Shown here piece after piece: positions 8,102 to 16,953 of a DNA stretch of 64,000 nucleotides; position 1 is the stretch's first letter; each line of letters opens with the position of its first letter. The stretch covers positions 85,192-149,191 of the forward strand of contig NZ_JABMKZ010000019.1 of the NCBI RefSeq assembly GCF_013204855.1, given 5' to 3'. The DNA is from Paenibacillus alba (GTDB lineage Bacteria; Bacillota; Bacilli; Paenibacillales; NBRC-103111). Made by a program: the position numbers and the translations under genes. Below the pieces are notes generated by a model, which saw only the letters and a list, made by a program, of their open reading frames with translations, was not told where the DNA came from and did no database searches.

Positions 8102-9064
8102 ATGCCTTTACACCTTAGCGGTATCAACAAAACTTTTGACGGATCACCTGCCTTGCAAGACATTCATCTCACCGTGACAAAAGGTCGATTTACAACCTTG
8201 TTAGGCCCCTCAGGCTGCGGCAAAACAACGCTGCTTCGCATTATCGCCGGTCTGGAAACCCCGGATGAGGGAGATATTCATATCGGAGATGTTTGCCTTT
8301 TCTCGAAAAAACGCAGGATTAACCGCCCTGTTCACCAACGCAATTTCGGTATGGTCTTTCAAGACTTTGCCCTTTGGCCGCACTTAACCATTCTAGAAAA
8401 TGTGGCTTTTGGACTTAAAGCTCAGGGAGATACAACCAACTGGCGCAATCGATCGATGGAAGCCATCGAATTGGTTCAATTGCAAGGCATGGAAAAACGC
8501 TATCCGCACCAGCTTTCTGGAGGTCAACAGCAGCGCGTGGCTTTGGCCAGAGCGATTGTTGTCCGTCCACAGCTTGTCCTTTTCGATGAGCCCATGAGTG
8601 CCTTGGATGCTCTCCTCCGAGAAGAAATGCGGGTTGAGCTTATGAGGCTGGTTCGCCAAATTGGGTTCACAGCTGTTTATGTCACGCATGACCAAACAGA
8701 GGCTATGTCGATGTCCGATGAGATCGTCGTCATGAAAAGCGGCCGCATTTTACAAAAAGATGTGCCCGAAGTGATTTACAGGAAACCTACACACGCTTTT
8801 ACCGCCCGCTTTATCGGCAAAACGAATTGGTTGGAAGCGGACAAGCGTCTGGTTCGTCCCGAACATGTACGATGGCTGCCGTCGACAGCGAATGATCTTG
8901 CTTATTCCGGCGAGGTACAGGCTGTCAGTTACATAGGTGAGCGCTATGAAGTCACTGTACAGTTGGAAGATGGTCATGTATGGATGGCTTATCATCCATC
9001 ACGCCTAGCAATAGGAGATCTGGTAAAGCTTTATATTTCGCAAGATCAGATTCATCAGCTGTAA
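8102..9064 (+). CDS. ABC transporter ATP-binding protein, iron(III)/FbpC type
   Basis: ATPase subunit of a binding-protein-dependent importer. Walker A GPSGCGKTT, Q-loop VFQDF, signature LSGGQQQR, Walker B LVLFDEP and H-loop THD are all intact. After about residue 230 a short TOBE-like domain follows, as in FbpC/PotA-type ATPases. The first ATG (8093) touches the GGAAGG ribosome binding site, so I prefer the in-frame ATG at 8102. First gene of a four-gene operon (ATPase, binding protein, fused permease, metallo-beta-lactamase). Fe3+, thiamine, phosphonate or polyamine are all possible substrates; layout and the fused permease favour the Fbp/Afu class. Confidence 0.88.
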   Translation: MPLHLSGINKTFDGSPALQDIHLTVTKGRFTTLLGPSGCGKTTLLRIIAGLETPDEGDIHIGDVCLFSKKRRINRPVHQRNFGMVFQDFALWPHLTILENVAFGLKAQGDTTNWRNRSMEAIELVQLQGMEKRYPHQLSGGQQQRVALARAIVVRPQLVLFDEPMSALDALLREEMRVELMRLVRQIGFTAVYVTHDQTEAMSMSDEIVVMKSGRILQKDVPEVIYRKPTHAFTARFIGKTNWLEADKRLVRPEHVRWLPSTANDLAYSGEVQAVSYIGERYEVTVQLEDGHVWMAYHPSRLAIGDLVKLYISQDQIHQL

Positions 9065-9094
9065 ATCCATAAACTCAGAGAGGGTGTATGTAAA

Positions 9095-10192
9095 ATGAAA
9101 ACAAAAATGAGGAAATCGTTTCATGTAAGCTCTTTAGCACTAATGACTGTTCTAGTAGGTGTTAGCTTGACCGGTTGTGGGACAGCCAAAACAACTTCCA
9201 ATGCCAATCCAACTGCATCGACCCCTGCCGCGGCTACTACAGCTGCCACTGCGACGCCAACACCAGAAGCAAAGAAGCTAAGCGGTAAAATTGTTGTATA
9301 CAGTGCAGGTCCAGCAGATTTGGCAACAAAAATTCAAAAAGGCTTCACAGCCAAAACTGGTGTCGAAATCGAAATGTTCCAAGGAACGACTGGTAAAATT
9401 TTAGCTCGTATGGAAGCAGAAAAAACAAATCCGGTTGTTGACGTTGTCGTCTTGGCCTCCCTTCCTTCAGCTATCGGAATGACGAAAAGCGGACTAACCC
9501 TTCCTTATAAAGAAGCGAAAAATGCAGACAAGCTTATCCCAGCTTATTCCGATAAGGATGGCAACTATTTTAGCTACAGCCTGTCCGCGCTTGGGATTGC
9601 CTACAATACAAAAACCGTTACGACTCCTCCAAAGGAGTGGAGTGATCTGACGAAACCTGAGTGGAAAGACAAAGTAAATATTCCCGATCCAGCTCAATCC
9701 GGCTCTGCTCTTGATTTCATGACAGGTTATACGAATAAAAACGGAGATTCCGCATGGGATTTATTCGGCAAAGTAAAAGCCAATGGAGCTATTATTGCCG
9801 GAGCCAACCAAGAAGCTATGGACCCTGTCATTTCTGGTGCTAAAAGCATCGTTATGGCTAGCGTGGATTATATGACTTATGCTTCCAAAGCAAAAGGCGA
9901 GCCAATTGATTTGATCTATCCGGCGAGCGGGACCGTTATTTCCCCAAGACCTGCCATGATTATGAAAACAAGTAAAAATGTCGACAGTGCAAAAGCCTTT
10001 ATTGAATATCTGCTCTCTGACGAAGCTCAAAAGATGGTCACAGATGCTTACTTGCTTTCCGGTCGCAGCGATATCCAGATACAAGGAAGAATGAGCGCGA
10101 AGGACATTCCTACAATTCAAGTGGACTGGAACTGGATGAATGACAACCAGGCCGCAGTTACACAGAAGTTCACCCAATTGTTCAAAAAGTAA
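9095..10192 (+). CDS. Extracellular solute-binding lipoprotein, iron(III)/FbpA-like
   Basis: 365 residues; lipobox LTGC at about residue 25-28 marks a membrane-anchored lipoprotein, followed by a Thr/Ala/Pro-rich linker (to about 60). The binding domain begins GKIVVYSAGPADLATKIQKGF, typical of family 1 / AfuA-type Fe3+ binding proteins, with a late ISPRPAMIMKTSKN stretch and C-terminal EYLLSDEAQKM motif common to this class. The two adjacent tyrosines that bind iron in classical FbpA are not clearly present, so a chelated or non-iron substrate is possible. 30 bases after the ATPase gene. Confidence 0.85.
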   Translation: MKTKMRKSFHVSSLALMTVLVGVSLTGCGTAKTTSNANPTASTPAAATTAATATPTPEAKKLSGKIVVYSAGPADLATKIQKGFTAKTGVEIEMFQGTTGKILARMEAEKTNPVVDVVVLASLPSAIGMTKSGLTLPYKEAKNADKLIPAYSDKDGNYFSYSLSALGIAYNTKTVTTPPKEWSDLTKPEWKDKVNIPDPAQSGSALDFMTGYTNKNGDSAWDLFGKVKANGAIIAGANQEAMDPVISGAKSIVMASVDYMTYASKAKGEPIDLIYPASGTVISPRPAMIMKTSKNVDSAKAFIEYLLSDEAQKMVTDAYLLSGRSDIQIQGRMSAKDIPTIQVDWNWMNDNQAAVTQKFTQLFKK

Positions 10193-10216
10193 GCGCCGGA
10201 CGGGGATGACTGCTAG

Positions 10217-11875
10217 ATGAGAATCAAACGTACGGGGACGTTCTTGGCACTGCTGCTTTTGGCTGTGCTGGTCGTCCTTCCTCTATTATGGGTTTCTTTT
10301 AAAAGTATTTGGATCAATGGGAAGCTGGATTTACTGGCTCCTATTCGAACCGTTTTGGAAAAAGATTTGACAGGTGTGTTCAGTCACTCCTTGACGCTAG
10401 GCATAGGGGTCGTAGCAGGATCTACCCTTTTTGCCCTGCCTTTGGCTTGGCTTATGGCTAAAACACCGCTTCGCAAACATCGCTGGCTCGACATTGTGCT
10501 GCTCATTCCATTCATGACGCCGCCCTACATTGGCTCTATGGGATGGATTTTGTTCATGCAGCCTCGCGGCTATCTTGAACAGCTATTTCCCGGTACACAA
10601 TGGATCAGCAGCCATTTTTTCAGCTTGTTCGGCATGATTACGATCATGAGCCTTCATTTATTTCCATTTCTTTATTTAATTCTGCGCAATGCGATTATCC
10701 AAATCGGAGGGAATAAAGAAGAGGCTGCCGCCGTTCATGGAGCAAGTTTCATGTATACGTTGCGTCGTGTCATGCTGCCGCTAGTCTTCTCAAGCTATGT
10801 GATGGGTGCCTTGCTAATCTTCGTGAAAACCTTGGCCGAATTCGGTACGCCGGCCACCTTCGGTAGACGGATCGGCTACTTCGTACTAACGACCGAGATT
10901 CAAGCGTCTATCTCTAGTTGGCCCGTAGATTTTGGGAAAGCGACTTCATTAGCTTCGCTGCTGCTTCTAGCCTGTCTCGTACTATGGTACGTACAGTCTG
11001 TCGTTGTGCGCCGCCATTCCTATAACCTAGTAGGCGGCAAAGGTTCCCGCGAGAAAATTGTCGGCTACCGCGGCTGGCAGCAAGCACTGGCTTGGCTGTA
11101 TGTCGTTCTGCTGCTTGCTGCCGCCATCGGCATTCCCTATTTCTCCATCATTTCGGCTTCACTGATGAAGCTCCGGGGCAATGGTTTAGCTTGGACCAAC
11201 CTAACGCTCCACCATTACGGCGAGCTTCTAACATGGGGCTCACCGAGCATGAAGGCGCTGATGAACAGCATGGGGCTCGCCCTGCTCGCCGCATGTTTAG
11301 CTGTCGCGCTTGGCACCTGGTTCGCCTTGAGCATCGGCCGCGCCAAGCGGCTCCCGCAGCGCATCACCGATATGTTCAGCCTGCTGCCGAACACCGTGCC
11401 TGATATGGTCCTAGTCGTCGGACTCATTATGGTATGGAACGCGCCGTGGATGCCGATCCATATCTACAACACATACGGCATGGTCGTCCTCACTTACGTG
11501 GTGTTCTTCCTGCCGTACACCGTACAATACGTCAAGGCCCGCAACGGGCAGCTGGACGAATCCTTGCGGCAAGCCGGGCAAGTCTTCGGCGGGAAGCCCT
11601 GGTACGTGTTCCGACGTATTGTCTTGCCACTGCTGCTGCCGGGTATGCTGGCCGGCTGGATGATGACCTTCACCATCTCGCTTAGAGAGCTAGTCGCTTC
11701 GCTGATGGTGCTGCCGCCTTCCATGCAGACCTCGGCCACCTACATCTTCGCTCAATTCGAGCAAGGTCAGCTCTCCCTCGGTATGGCGATGGCCGTCGTG
11801 TCGGTCGCACTGACAACGACCCTGCTGCTTATCGTAAACAACATGAATTCGAACAGAAAGTGGAATGCGCAATGA
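10217..11875 (+). CDS. ABC transporter permease, two fused domains (FbpB-like)
   Basis: 552 residues with two homologous halves, each with about six membrane helices and an EAA-type loop that docks the ATPase (EEAAAVHGASFMYTLRRVMLPL and DESLRQAGQVFGGKPWYVFRRIVLP). Fused permeases of this length are typical of Fe3+ and related importers. Ribosome binding site GGACGGGGA precedes the ATG. Its stop overlaps the start of the next gene, so the two are translationally coupled. Codon use becomes markedly more GC-rich in the second half. Confidence 0.9.
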   Translation: MRIKRTGTFLALLLLAVLVVLPLLWVSFKSIWINGKLDLLAPIRTVLEKDLTGVFSHSLTLGIGVVAGSTLFALPLAWLMAKTPLRKHRWLDIVLLIPFMTPPYIGSMGWILFMQPRGYLEQLFPGTQWISSHFFSLFGMITIMSLHLFPFLYLILRNAIIQIGGNKEEAAAVHGASFMYTLRRVMLPLVFSSYVMGALLIFVKTLAEFGTPATFGRRIGYFVLTTEIQASISSWPVDFGKATSLASLLLLACLVLWYVQSVVVRRHSYNLVGGKGSREKIVGYRGWQQALAWLYVVLLLAAAIGIPYFSIISASLMKLRGNGLAWTNLTLHHYGELLTWGSPSMKALMNSMGLALLAACLAVALGTWFALSIGRAKRLPQRITDMFSLLPNTVPDMVLVVGLIMVWNAPWMPIHIYNTYGMVVLTYVVFFLPYTVQYVKARNGQLDESLRQAGQVFGGKPWYVFRRIVLPLLLPGMLAGWMMTFTISLRELVASLMVLPPSMQTSATYIFAQFEQGQLSLGMAMAVVSVALTTTLLLIVNNMNSNRKWNAQ

Positions 11876-13173
11876 TGCAATTACATGTATGGGGCGGTGC
11901 CGGTGAACACGGCCGCTCCTGCTATTGGCTAGGTAATGATCACACGAGTATTTTGCTGGATTGCGGCGTCAAGCGGGAAGGTTGTGGGGAATATCCCCTT
12001 CTGGATCCCTCCCGTATTGCTCGTTTGGACGCTGTTTTTCTTTCACATGCCCATGAGGATCATTCGATCGCCATCCCTTGGTTATATAAAATGGGGTACA
12101 CCGGCAAAGTGTGGACCACGAGAATAACAGCCGAACAGCTTCCCGGTTACTACACCGCTTGGGGGAACTATGTTAAACAGCAGGGCGGACAGCTGCCTTA
12201 TGGTGAAGAAGACCTTGCCGCTGTTACCTATGCCTACCTCGAAGACGAAGTTCCACCGCTGCAATGGTGTGAGCTGTCACCTTCCCTGCGGATTTGCTGG
12301 GGGCGAAGCGGACATATGCTTGGATCCGTCTGGCTGCTGCTTGAATTGGATGGAAAGCGCTTATTCTATTCAGGAGATTATAGTGAAGAATCGTTCCTGC
12401 TTGGAACGGATGTACCGGAGGATGAACTGCGCAGGCTTGCTAATTTGGACGGCGCTATTGTCGATGCTGCTTACAGCACAGATACGGCGCAGCAAGCTGA
12501 CAAGCTGGAGCAGCTTTATGCTGCTGCCGATGACATCCTGTCAGCAGGCGGCCAGCTGCTTCTGCCGGTGCCCGTCTCCGGCAGAGGGCAAGAGCTGCTG
12601 CTGCTCATGCGGCAGCAGTTCCCCGAAACGCCCATTCGCGTCGAGCAGGAGCTCGTCCACGCAATGGAGCTCTTACTGCAGCATGCCAGCTGGCTCAAGC
12701 CAGGCATGGAAAGCGTTCTCGCTGATGCTTTGCACGTCAGCAGCTTTGAAGTGGTGCGCAGCGATGAACAGCGCGCACGGCTCCTGGAGCAAGACATCGC
12801 CAACAACAGAGCAGCCATCTGGTTTACGACAGATGGTATGATGCAGTCCGTTAAGGCGCAGTGGTATTATGAGCAGCTGCAAAGTCACGCTGCCAGCGGC
12901 ATCCTGATTACCGGACATGTCGCCAAAGGGACGACGGCACAGCGGCTGCTGGCACTTCGCGAAGAAGAGCGCGGTTGTCGGATGTCGGTAATTCGCTACA
13001 AAATACACCAAGGACAACCGGATGTACGCAAAATGACTCAAGCCATGAACAGCAAGTTTAAACTGCTGGTTCATGCGCCCAAACGAGATACGGATATCCT
13101 GCTTGGGCAGCTTGAGTCTGAAGGTCTTCACGATTTACTTTCCTTGCAACCGGGTGATACGATTAATCTGTAG
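11872..13173 (+). CDS. MBL-fold / beta-CASP-like metallohydrolase
   Basis: 433 residues. The N-terminal metallo-beta-lactamase domain has the metal motif SHAHEDHS (HxHxDH), a later histidine in GRSGHMLGS and an aspartate in FYSGDYSEE. A second domain after about residue 200 (LLPVPVSGRGQELLLLM and ILITGHVAKGTTAQRLL) resembles beta-CASP enzymes of the CPSF73/RNase J superfamily, most of which cut nucleic acids. I chose the ATG at 11872, which overlaps the permease stop (ATGA), over an upstream GTG. Coupling to an iron-type importer is unusual; the enzyme substrate is unknown. Confidence 0.8.
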   Translation: MMQLHVWGGAGEHGRSCYWLGNDHTSILLDCGVKREGCGEYPLLDPSRIARLDAVFLSHAHEDHSIAIPWLYKMGYTGKVWTTRITAEQLPGYYTAWGNYVKQQGGQLPYGEEDLAAVTYAYLEDEVPPLQWCELSPSLRICWGRSGHMLGSVWLLLELDGKRLFYSGDYSEESFLLGTDVPEDELRRLANLDGAIVDAAYSTDTAQQADKLEQLYAAADDILSAGGQLLLPVPVSGRGQELLLLMRQQFPETPIRVEQELVHAMELLLQHASWLKPGMESVLADALHVSSFEVVRSDEQRARLLEQDIANNRAAIWFTTDGMMQSVKAQWYYEQLQSHAASGILITGHVAKGTTAQRLLALREEERGCRMSVIRYKIHQGQPDVRKMTQAMNSKFKLLVHAPKRDTDILLGQLESEGLHDLLSLQPGDTINL

Positions 13174-13195
13174 GGTAGGACAATTCGTCCTACCC
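13173..13195. terminator. Hairpin between convergent genes
   Basis: GGGTAGGAC and GTCCTACCC form a perfect 9-bp stem with a 5-base loop, directly after the stop codon of the metallohydrolase gene; TGTTT follows on the plus strand. Likely shared by both convergent transcripts. Confidence 0.65.
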
Positions 13196-13198
13196 TGT

Positions 13199-13762
13199 TT
13201 ACTTTTTCAACATTTCCAGGAGCTCATCCCAAGAAGTAATCCTGGGCAGCTGCAAATGCTGATTATAGGATCGGTCTTTGACATAAACGTTAACTGGCAG
13301 ATGTGACAAGGTTTCCAGCACGGCTGGTTTATCATCGAAATAATAATCTAATTTCAGCTCGTCAATAATATGGACCTTCTCCGAATCACTCATACCACAG
13401 AAGAAATGGCCTTCCGCTACAGGAAAATCGTTATCTATGAGCCATTGCCTTGTCCGATCCGTATGCTCTGGGGCTCTGGCCGTAATGTAATATACCTCAT
13501 GGCCTTGTTTGACCAGCTCTTGAAGCACCTCGCGAGCGTGCGGGAACACAGCGCACTTGGAGTAATAAATATCATCGCGGAGGCTGGACCATAGCTTTCC
13601 GCCCTCCTCCTTCGTCAACCCGAATGCACTGTGGATTTCCATCGAAGGCAACGCCTGAAATACGTCTAGTCCTACATGCTGCTGCAATTTATCGTTATAA
13701 ATATGAAAAGCATGCTCTCTTAAATTGATGAGCGTATCATCAATATCAAAACCAAATTTCAC
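13199..13762 (-). CDS. HAD-superfamily 5'(3')-deoxyribonucleotidase-like protein, YqfW type
   Basis: 187 residues. HAD motif I is FDIDDTL at the extreme N-terminus; motif II/III region EVYYITARAPEHTDRTRQWL and the late acidic motif YYFDDKP are those of the NT5C/YqfW group, which act on nucleotides. GTG start at 13762 with GAGGA about 8 bases upstream. It is the last gene of the minus-strand run that includes the ECF sigma gene, 27 bases downstream of the pentapeptide-repeat gene. Confidence 0.8.
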   Translation of the reverse strand: MKFGFDIDDTLINLREHAFHIYNDKLQQHVGLDVFQALPSMEIHSAFGLTKEEGGKLWSSLRDDIYYSKCAVFPHAREVLQELVKQGHEVYYITARAPEHTDRTRQWLIDNDFPVAEGHFFCGMSDSEKVHIIDELKLDYYFDDKPAVLETLSHLPVNVYVKDRSYNQHLQLPRITSWDELLEMLKK

Positions 13763-13789
13763 GGTAATATCCTCATTTCGTTGAACCCT

Positions 13790-14434
13790 TTATTCCTTAA
13801 GCACAAGTCCAAACAGACTTGCAAAAACAGAAGCTTGTCCCCGCGAAATAATACAGCCGCGCAAGTCATCTATACTTACGCCTAGGCTTGTGAACTCACA
13901 GCTGCTGATATCAATGCCAGAAAGCTTCGATCCGGTAAATTGTGCCCGGTCCAGCTGACAAGCTTCAAAATGCACCTTCAGCAGCGTTGACTCATAAAAA
14001 TCGGAACTTAACAACGAACAATCCTGGAAATTAATTTGTTTGAAATTCGCCATCCGAAATGTAACATAATCGCCTAAACAAGATTGAAATAAAACATTGC
14101 GGATCGTAGCTCCCGTGAGATCCATGCCAATAATTTTGCAATTACGGAATTCGGTCCGATGTATAGTAGCTTCTCCAAAATCAACGTTGGATAAATCACA
14201 TCGGTCAAAAATGACATCGGTCAGTTCAATTTCTTTCATCGAAATCCTCGTAAAGATGACATTTCGAAAAATGATTTTATCAAAAGTGACTTTATAGCCC
14301 GATTGATTGTCAATCGTACAGTCACTGATAATTCCTGTATGGTAATTTTCCTCGGATTCCATTTCCTCGCTCGGCAGCGTGATCTCCGACAATTCCTTTG
14401 GCATCTTGGGTGCATCAATTTTGGGAAGGCTCAT
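13790..14434 (-). CDS. Pentapeptide-repeat protein
   Basis: 214 residues from the ATG at 14434 (GAGGAG 6 bases upstream). Residues about 45-185 are a run of A(D/N)LXX-like repeats (VIFDRCDLSNVDFGEATIHRTEFRNC, GMDLTGATIRNVLFQSC, TFRMANFKQINFQDCSLLSSDF), predicted to fold as a right-handed quadrilateral beta-helix. Some relatives (Qnr, MfpA) mimic DNA and bind gyrase; this one shares only the fold. It follows the sigma factor gene by 39 bases and is probably a target or partner of that regulon. Confidence 0.85.
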   Translation of the reverse strand: MSLPKIDAPKMPKELSEITLPSEEMESEENYHTGIISDCTIDNQSGYKVTFDKIIFRNVIFTRISMKEIELTDVIFDRCDLSNVDFGEATIHRTEFRNCKIIGMDLTGATIRNVLFQSCLGDYVTFRMANFKQINFQDCSLLSSDFYESTLLKVHFEACQLDRAQFTGSKLSGIDISSCEFTSLGVSIDDLRGCIISRGQASVFASLFGLVLKE

Positions 14435-14473
14435 ACGTACTCCTCTATCAATCAAAATGTAGGGTTGTTGCTA

Positions 14474-15082
14474 TTAGAAAATAATGACCGAGGTCAGACT
14501 TTGAACCATGAAGAATAAGGATCCCCATTTTCTTTTGATGAAATTCCGCCCGCGGAATAATCTGGTTTTGATCGTCGAAACCGGCAAATTGACCTCTTTG
14601 CTGATATCCTCCAGAGACATATCCAAATAGTATTTATAGATGATTAACGTTTTATATTTATCCGGCAGATCTTGAAGCATACGCTCAACTTGGGCCGCAG
14701 TCTCTGACTCGATCAGTTGAAGCTCGGGCGTTTTCTCAGGACTGGTCAGCTTCTCATAAAAAGGGAGTGCATCCTGATAAGGATTCGGATTGGAGTCCAT
14801 CGACAGCTCCGACTTTTTTTTGCGCAAAAAATCAATAGTCACATTCTTGCCAATGCTAAAAATCCAGCTGGAGAAGTTTTTCGTCGTGTCAAACCGATGG
14901 GAGTGTTGATACGCCCGCAGAAATGTTTCTTGCACAACGTCCTCCGAATCCGATTTGTTACGCAGCATTCGAAATGCTAATCGATATATTTTGTCCTTAT
15001 ACAATTCCAGAAGACGATTGAACGCTTTAGAATCCCCTTGACTCCACATGGTGGCAAGTTGACTATCGTTTAATTGCAGCAT
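14474..15082 (-). CDS. ECF RNA polymerase sigma factor, SigW-like
   Basis: 202 residues with sigma region 2 (DKIYRLAFRMLRNKSDSEDVVQETFLRAYQHSHRFD, then the -10 recognition helix ending IGKNVTIDFLRKKK) and region 4 (LPDKYKTLIIYKYYLDMSLEDISKEVNLPVSTIKTRLFRGR). ATG at 15082 follows AAAAGGAG. ECF factors normally sit next to a membrane anti-sigma gene; here the downstream gene is a pentapeptide-repeat protein and the upstream gene encodes a soluble protein of unknown function, so the control mechanism is unclear. Confidence 0.92.
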   Translation of the reverse strand: MLQLNDSQLATMWSQGDSKAFNRLLELYKDKIYRLAFRMLRNKSDSEDVVQETFLRAYQHSHRFDTTKNFSSWIFSIGKNVTIDFLRKKKSELSMDSNPNPYQDALPFYEKLTSPEKTPELQLIESETAAQVERMLQDLPDKYKTLIIYKYYLDMSLEDISKEVNLPVSTIKTRLFRGRNFIKRKWGSLFFMVQSLTSVIIF

Positions 15083-15106
15083 GATATAACTCCTTTTTCA
15101 TGAAAA

Positions 15107-15676
15107 CTACCATCTTTTCTTCCCGCCGGAAAAATCTGAATCGCTGAGCCCGGTTATCTTCTCGTACGCTTCTTTCCACATCGTAAAAACGGATTGTATT
15201 TGCACAAATTCCTTATCTGACGGACTTGCTCCTTGCATAAACATAATCTCTAGCATCTGCTTATACACAGACATTCGCGTGTGAACAATCTCTTTCTCGA
15301 TTTCCATGATTTCATCCAGGCTGTGATTATCCATGAAGGATTGAACATCCTCCGGCTCATCGTCTATGGGTCTTTCCTCTCTAGGCCTTGGCTCAGGAAG
15401 CGCTGGATTTGCGCGATTCCCCAGATCCACTGTCGTTCTAATTTCGGACAAGAGAATATTTTCTTTGGCACACATGACATGAAAATATTTATTTTTGAGC
15501 AGTTCATTCACAACAAGTTGGCACATATCTTTATTCCGTATGAGCATGCCATCGAAGGGATGAAGCGTCCAAACTTGATCCTTCTCATATATGTTGAAAG
15601 TAAACCATTCATTGGCGTATAAAATTTTGGTGTTAATTGTATATTCATCGATAATTTCAAATGTAAAATCGAGCAA
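15107..15676 (-). CDS. Uncharacterised soluble protein upstream of the ECF sigma gene
   Basis: Not recognised. About 189 residues, acidic, no signal peptide or membrane helix. The N-terminal half is beta-rich (DFTFEIIDEYTINTKILYANEWFTFNIYEKDQVWTLHPFDG); after a Pro/Arg/Glu-rich link (PALPEPRPREERPIDDEPED) the second half is helical (EIMEIEKEIVHTRMSVYKQMLEIMF). I place the start at a TTG (15676) preceded by CGGGAGGGG at 6 bases, because the longer frame would run through a terminator hairpin at 15733-15758. The stop is 25 bases before the sigma gene, so the two are likely co-transcribed and this could be a cytoplasmic regulator of it. Confidence 0.65.
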   Translation of the reverse strand: MLDFTFEIIDEYTINTKILYANEWFTFNIYEKDQVWTLHPFDGMLIRNKDMCQLVVNELLKNKYFHVMCAKENILLSEIRTTVDLGNRANPALPEPRPREERPIDDEPEDVQSFMDNHSLDEIMEIEKEIVHTRMSVYKQMLEIMFMQGASPSDKEFVQIQSVFTMWKEAYEKITGLSDSDFSGGKKRW

Positions 15677-15732
15677 CGTACACCCCTCCCGAACAAATGC
15701 AGACTCTACCTTCCATTCTACCAAATCGAATG

Positions 15733-15758
15733 AAAAAAAAGAAACCTTTTCAGGTTTC
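15733..15758 (-). terminator. Terminator after the Ter operon / 33-codon gene
   Basis: On the minus strand GAAACC-TGAAAA-GGTTTC is followed by eight T residues. It lies just downstream of the 33-codon gene at 15767 and separates the Ter transcript from the sigma-factor cluster. Confidence 0.85.
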
Positions 15759-15766
15759 AAAAATGT

Positions 15767-15868
15767 CTATTTATCAATAAATTTGGACACAGCTTCTGCT
15801 TTTTCAGCACTAGCTAAGACAATGAGAACGACGATTATGCCGAATAGTATAATTCTGCCTATCATCAT
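15767..15868 (-). CDS. 33-residue single-pass membrane peptide at the end of the Ter operon
   Basis: Short reading frame starting MMIGRIILFGIIVVLIVLAS, one hydrophobic helix followed by an amphipathic charged tail (EKAEAVSKFIDK). AAGAAGG lies about 8 bases upstream of the first of two consecutive ATG codons. It begins 62 bases after the ATP-grasp stop with no terminator between, and a strong terminator follows it, so it looks like the last gene of the Ter transcript. I do not recognise a family. Coding status rests on the ribosome binding site, composition and position. Confidence 0.5.
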   Translation of the reverse strand: MMIGRIILFGIIVVLIVLASAEKAEAVSKFIDK

Positions 15869-15930
15869 ACTCTGCACCTTCTTCGACAGATTTGATCATC
15901 TATACTCAAAGATATGATGGGCAGTTTTTT

Positions 15931-16953
15931 TTATTCGCCGATATCCATAATAATGTATTTTTCGATATGGCTAGCTAAAATACCATAATTGGGCTTCTGT
16001 ACGTCCACTTGCCCGCCCAAGATCGATTTCACCGCTAAATACGGGAAGTTAATGCCTGATAAGCATGTGACATGCAGACCACCGGACATTCTCGGATTAA
16101 TTTCAAGCAGTTTGGGAACACCTTGGTTGTATTTCACTTGAATGTTGTAGTTAAAAGGAATCCGATACGTGGCGGCAACCTTATTCGCGATCTCGACGAG
16201 CTCAGGCACTTCCTCCAATAACCGCAGTCGTCCATCTGCTTTGCGGCGTGGTACGGCGGCTAACAGCTCCCCGGAAGCGGAGGCCAAGCAATCAATGCTG
16301 TATTCATAACCATTCAGCAATTCCATTACCATCAGATCATCAAACCGATCCACGGAGGACAAGATCTGATAAGCCTGATCGGTTGACAGATAAGGTGTAA
16401 CCGTTCCGAACAAATCACCTAGGGTATCCCTTTTGTTGCTGATGATTCTAAAGCCCATCCCGCCTTCTGCATTCGTCGGCTTCATACAGACTTGATGACC
16501 TGCTTGAGTGAGCGCTTCATAAGCCGCCATGAATTCATCTGCCGTGTTGACGACTTGGTAATCAGGAATCGCAAGAATATCCTTCTGGCGAATAGATTCA
16601 TAGAATTTCTGTTTCTCCAGCAAGTTTTCCAGAAGTTCCAAATCGCGGCATACCGTAACCTTGGTTCCTGCTTTTTCGAATAAATCCAAATGCTTGGCAA
16701 TGGCATACATATGCAATCTCGGAATAAACACATCAATGCCATGTTTCTTGCAGAAATTGAGCGCGAACTCGACATAGTCATCGTCCCCCAGAACAGGCTC
16801 TGTATCTGCGAAATCAGCCGCCTGCAGGGCCATGTGAGTACGATCGGGATGCGTTGCATACATCTTGAACTGCACGCCATCCTCATTATTGCGGATGCTG
16901 TTCATGTAATGGTATGCAACGGAAAACCAGCGGTTAAACCATACTTTTTTCAT
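15931..16953 (-). CDS. ATP-grasp ligase of the Ter-associated metabolite module
   Basis: 340 residues with an ATP-grasp fold: nucleotide-binding stretch CMKPTNAEGGMGFRII, EYSIDCLAS, and the metal-binding LLEINPRMSGGLHV. ATP-grasp enzymes join a carboxylate to an amine or similar nucleophile through an acyl phosphate. In Ter-linked gene sets described by comparative genomics (Anantharaman, Iyer and Aravind) an ATP-grasp protein is a constant partner of a HAD, a CitE-like lyase and a phosphoribosyltransferase, thought to make a nucleoside-like compound. Its start overlaps the HAD stop by 4 bases, showing tight coupling. Confidence 0.85.
   Translation of the reverse strand: MKKVWFNRWFSVAYHYMNSIRNNEDGVQFKMYATHPDRTHMALQAADFADTEPVLGDDDYVEFALNFCKKHGIDVFIPRLHMYAIAKHLDLFEKAGTKVTVCRDLELLENLLEKQKFYESIRQKDILAIPDYQVVNTADEFMAAYEALTQAGHQVCMKPTNAEGGMGFRIISNKRDTLGDLFGTVTPYLSTDQAYQILSSVDRFDDLMVMELLNGYEYSIDCLASASGELLAAVPRRKADGRLRLLEEVPELVEIANKVAATYRIPFNYNIQVKYNQGVPKLLEINPRMSGGLHVTCLSGINFPYLAVKSILGGQVDVQKPNYGILASHIEKYIIMDIGE

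Noticed and set aside
15677..15760. Longer N-terminus for the protein ending at 15107
   Set aside because: It would be encoded by a terminator stem; the TTG at 15676 has a strong ribosome binding site.
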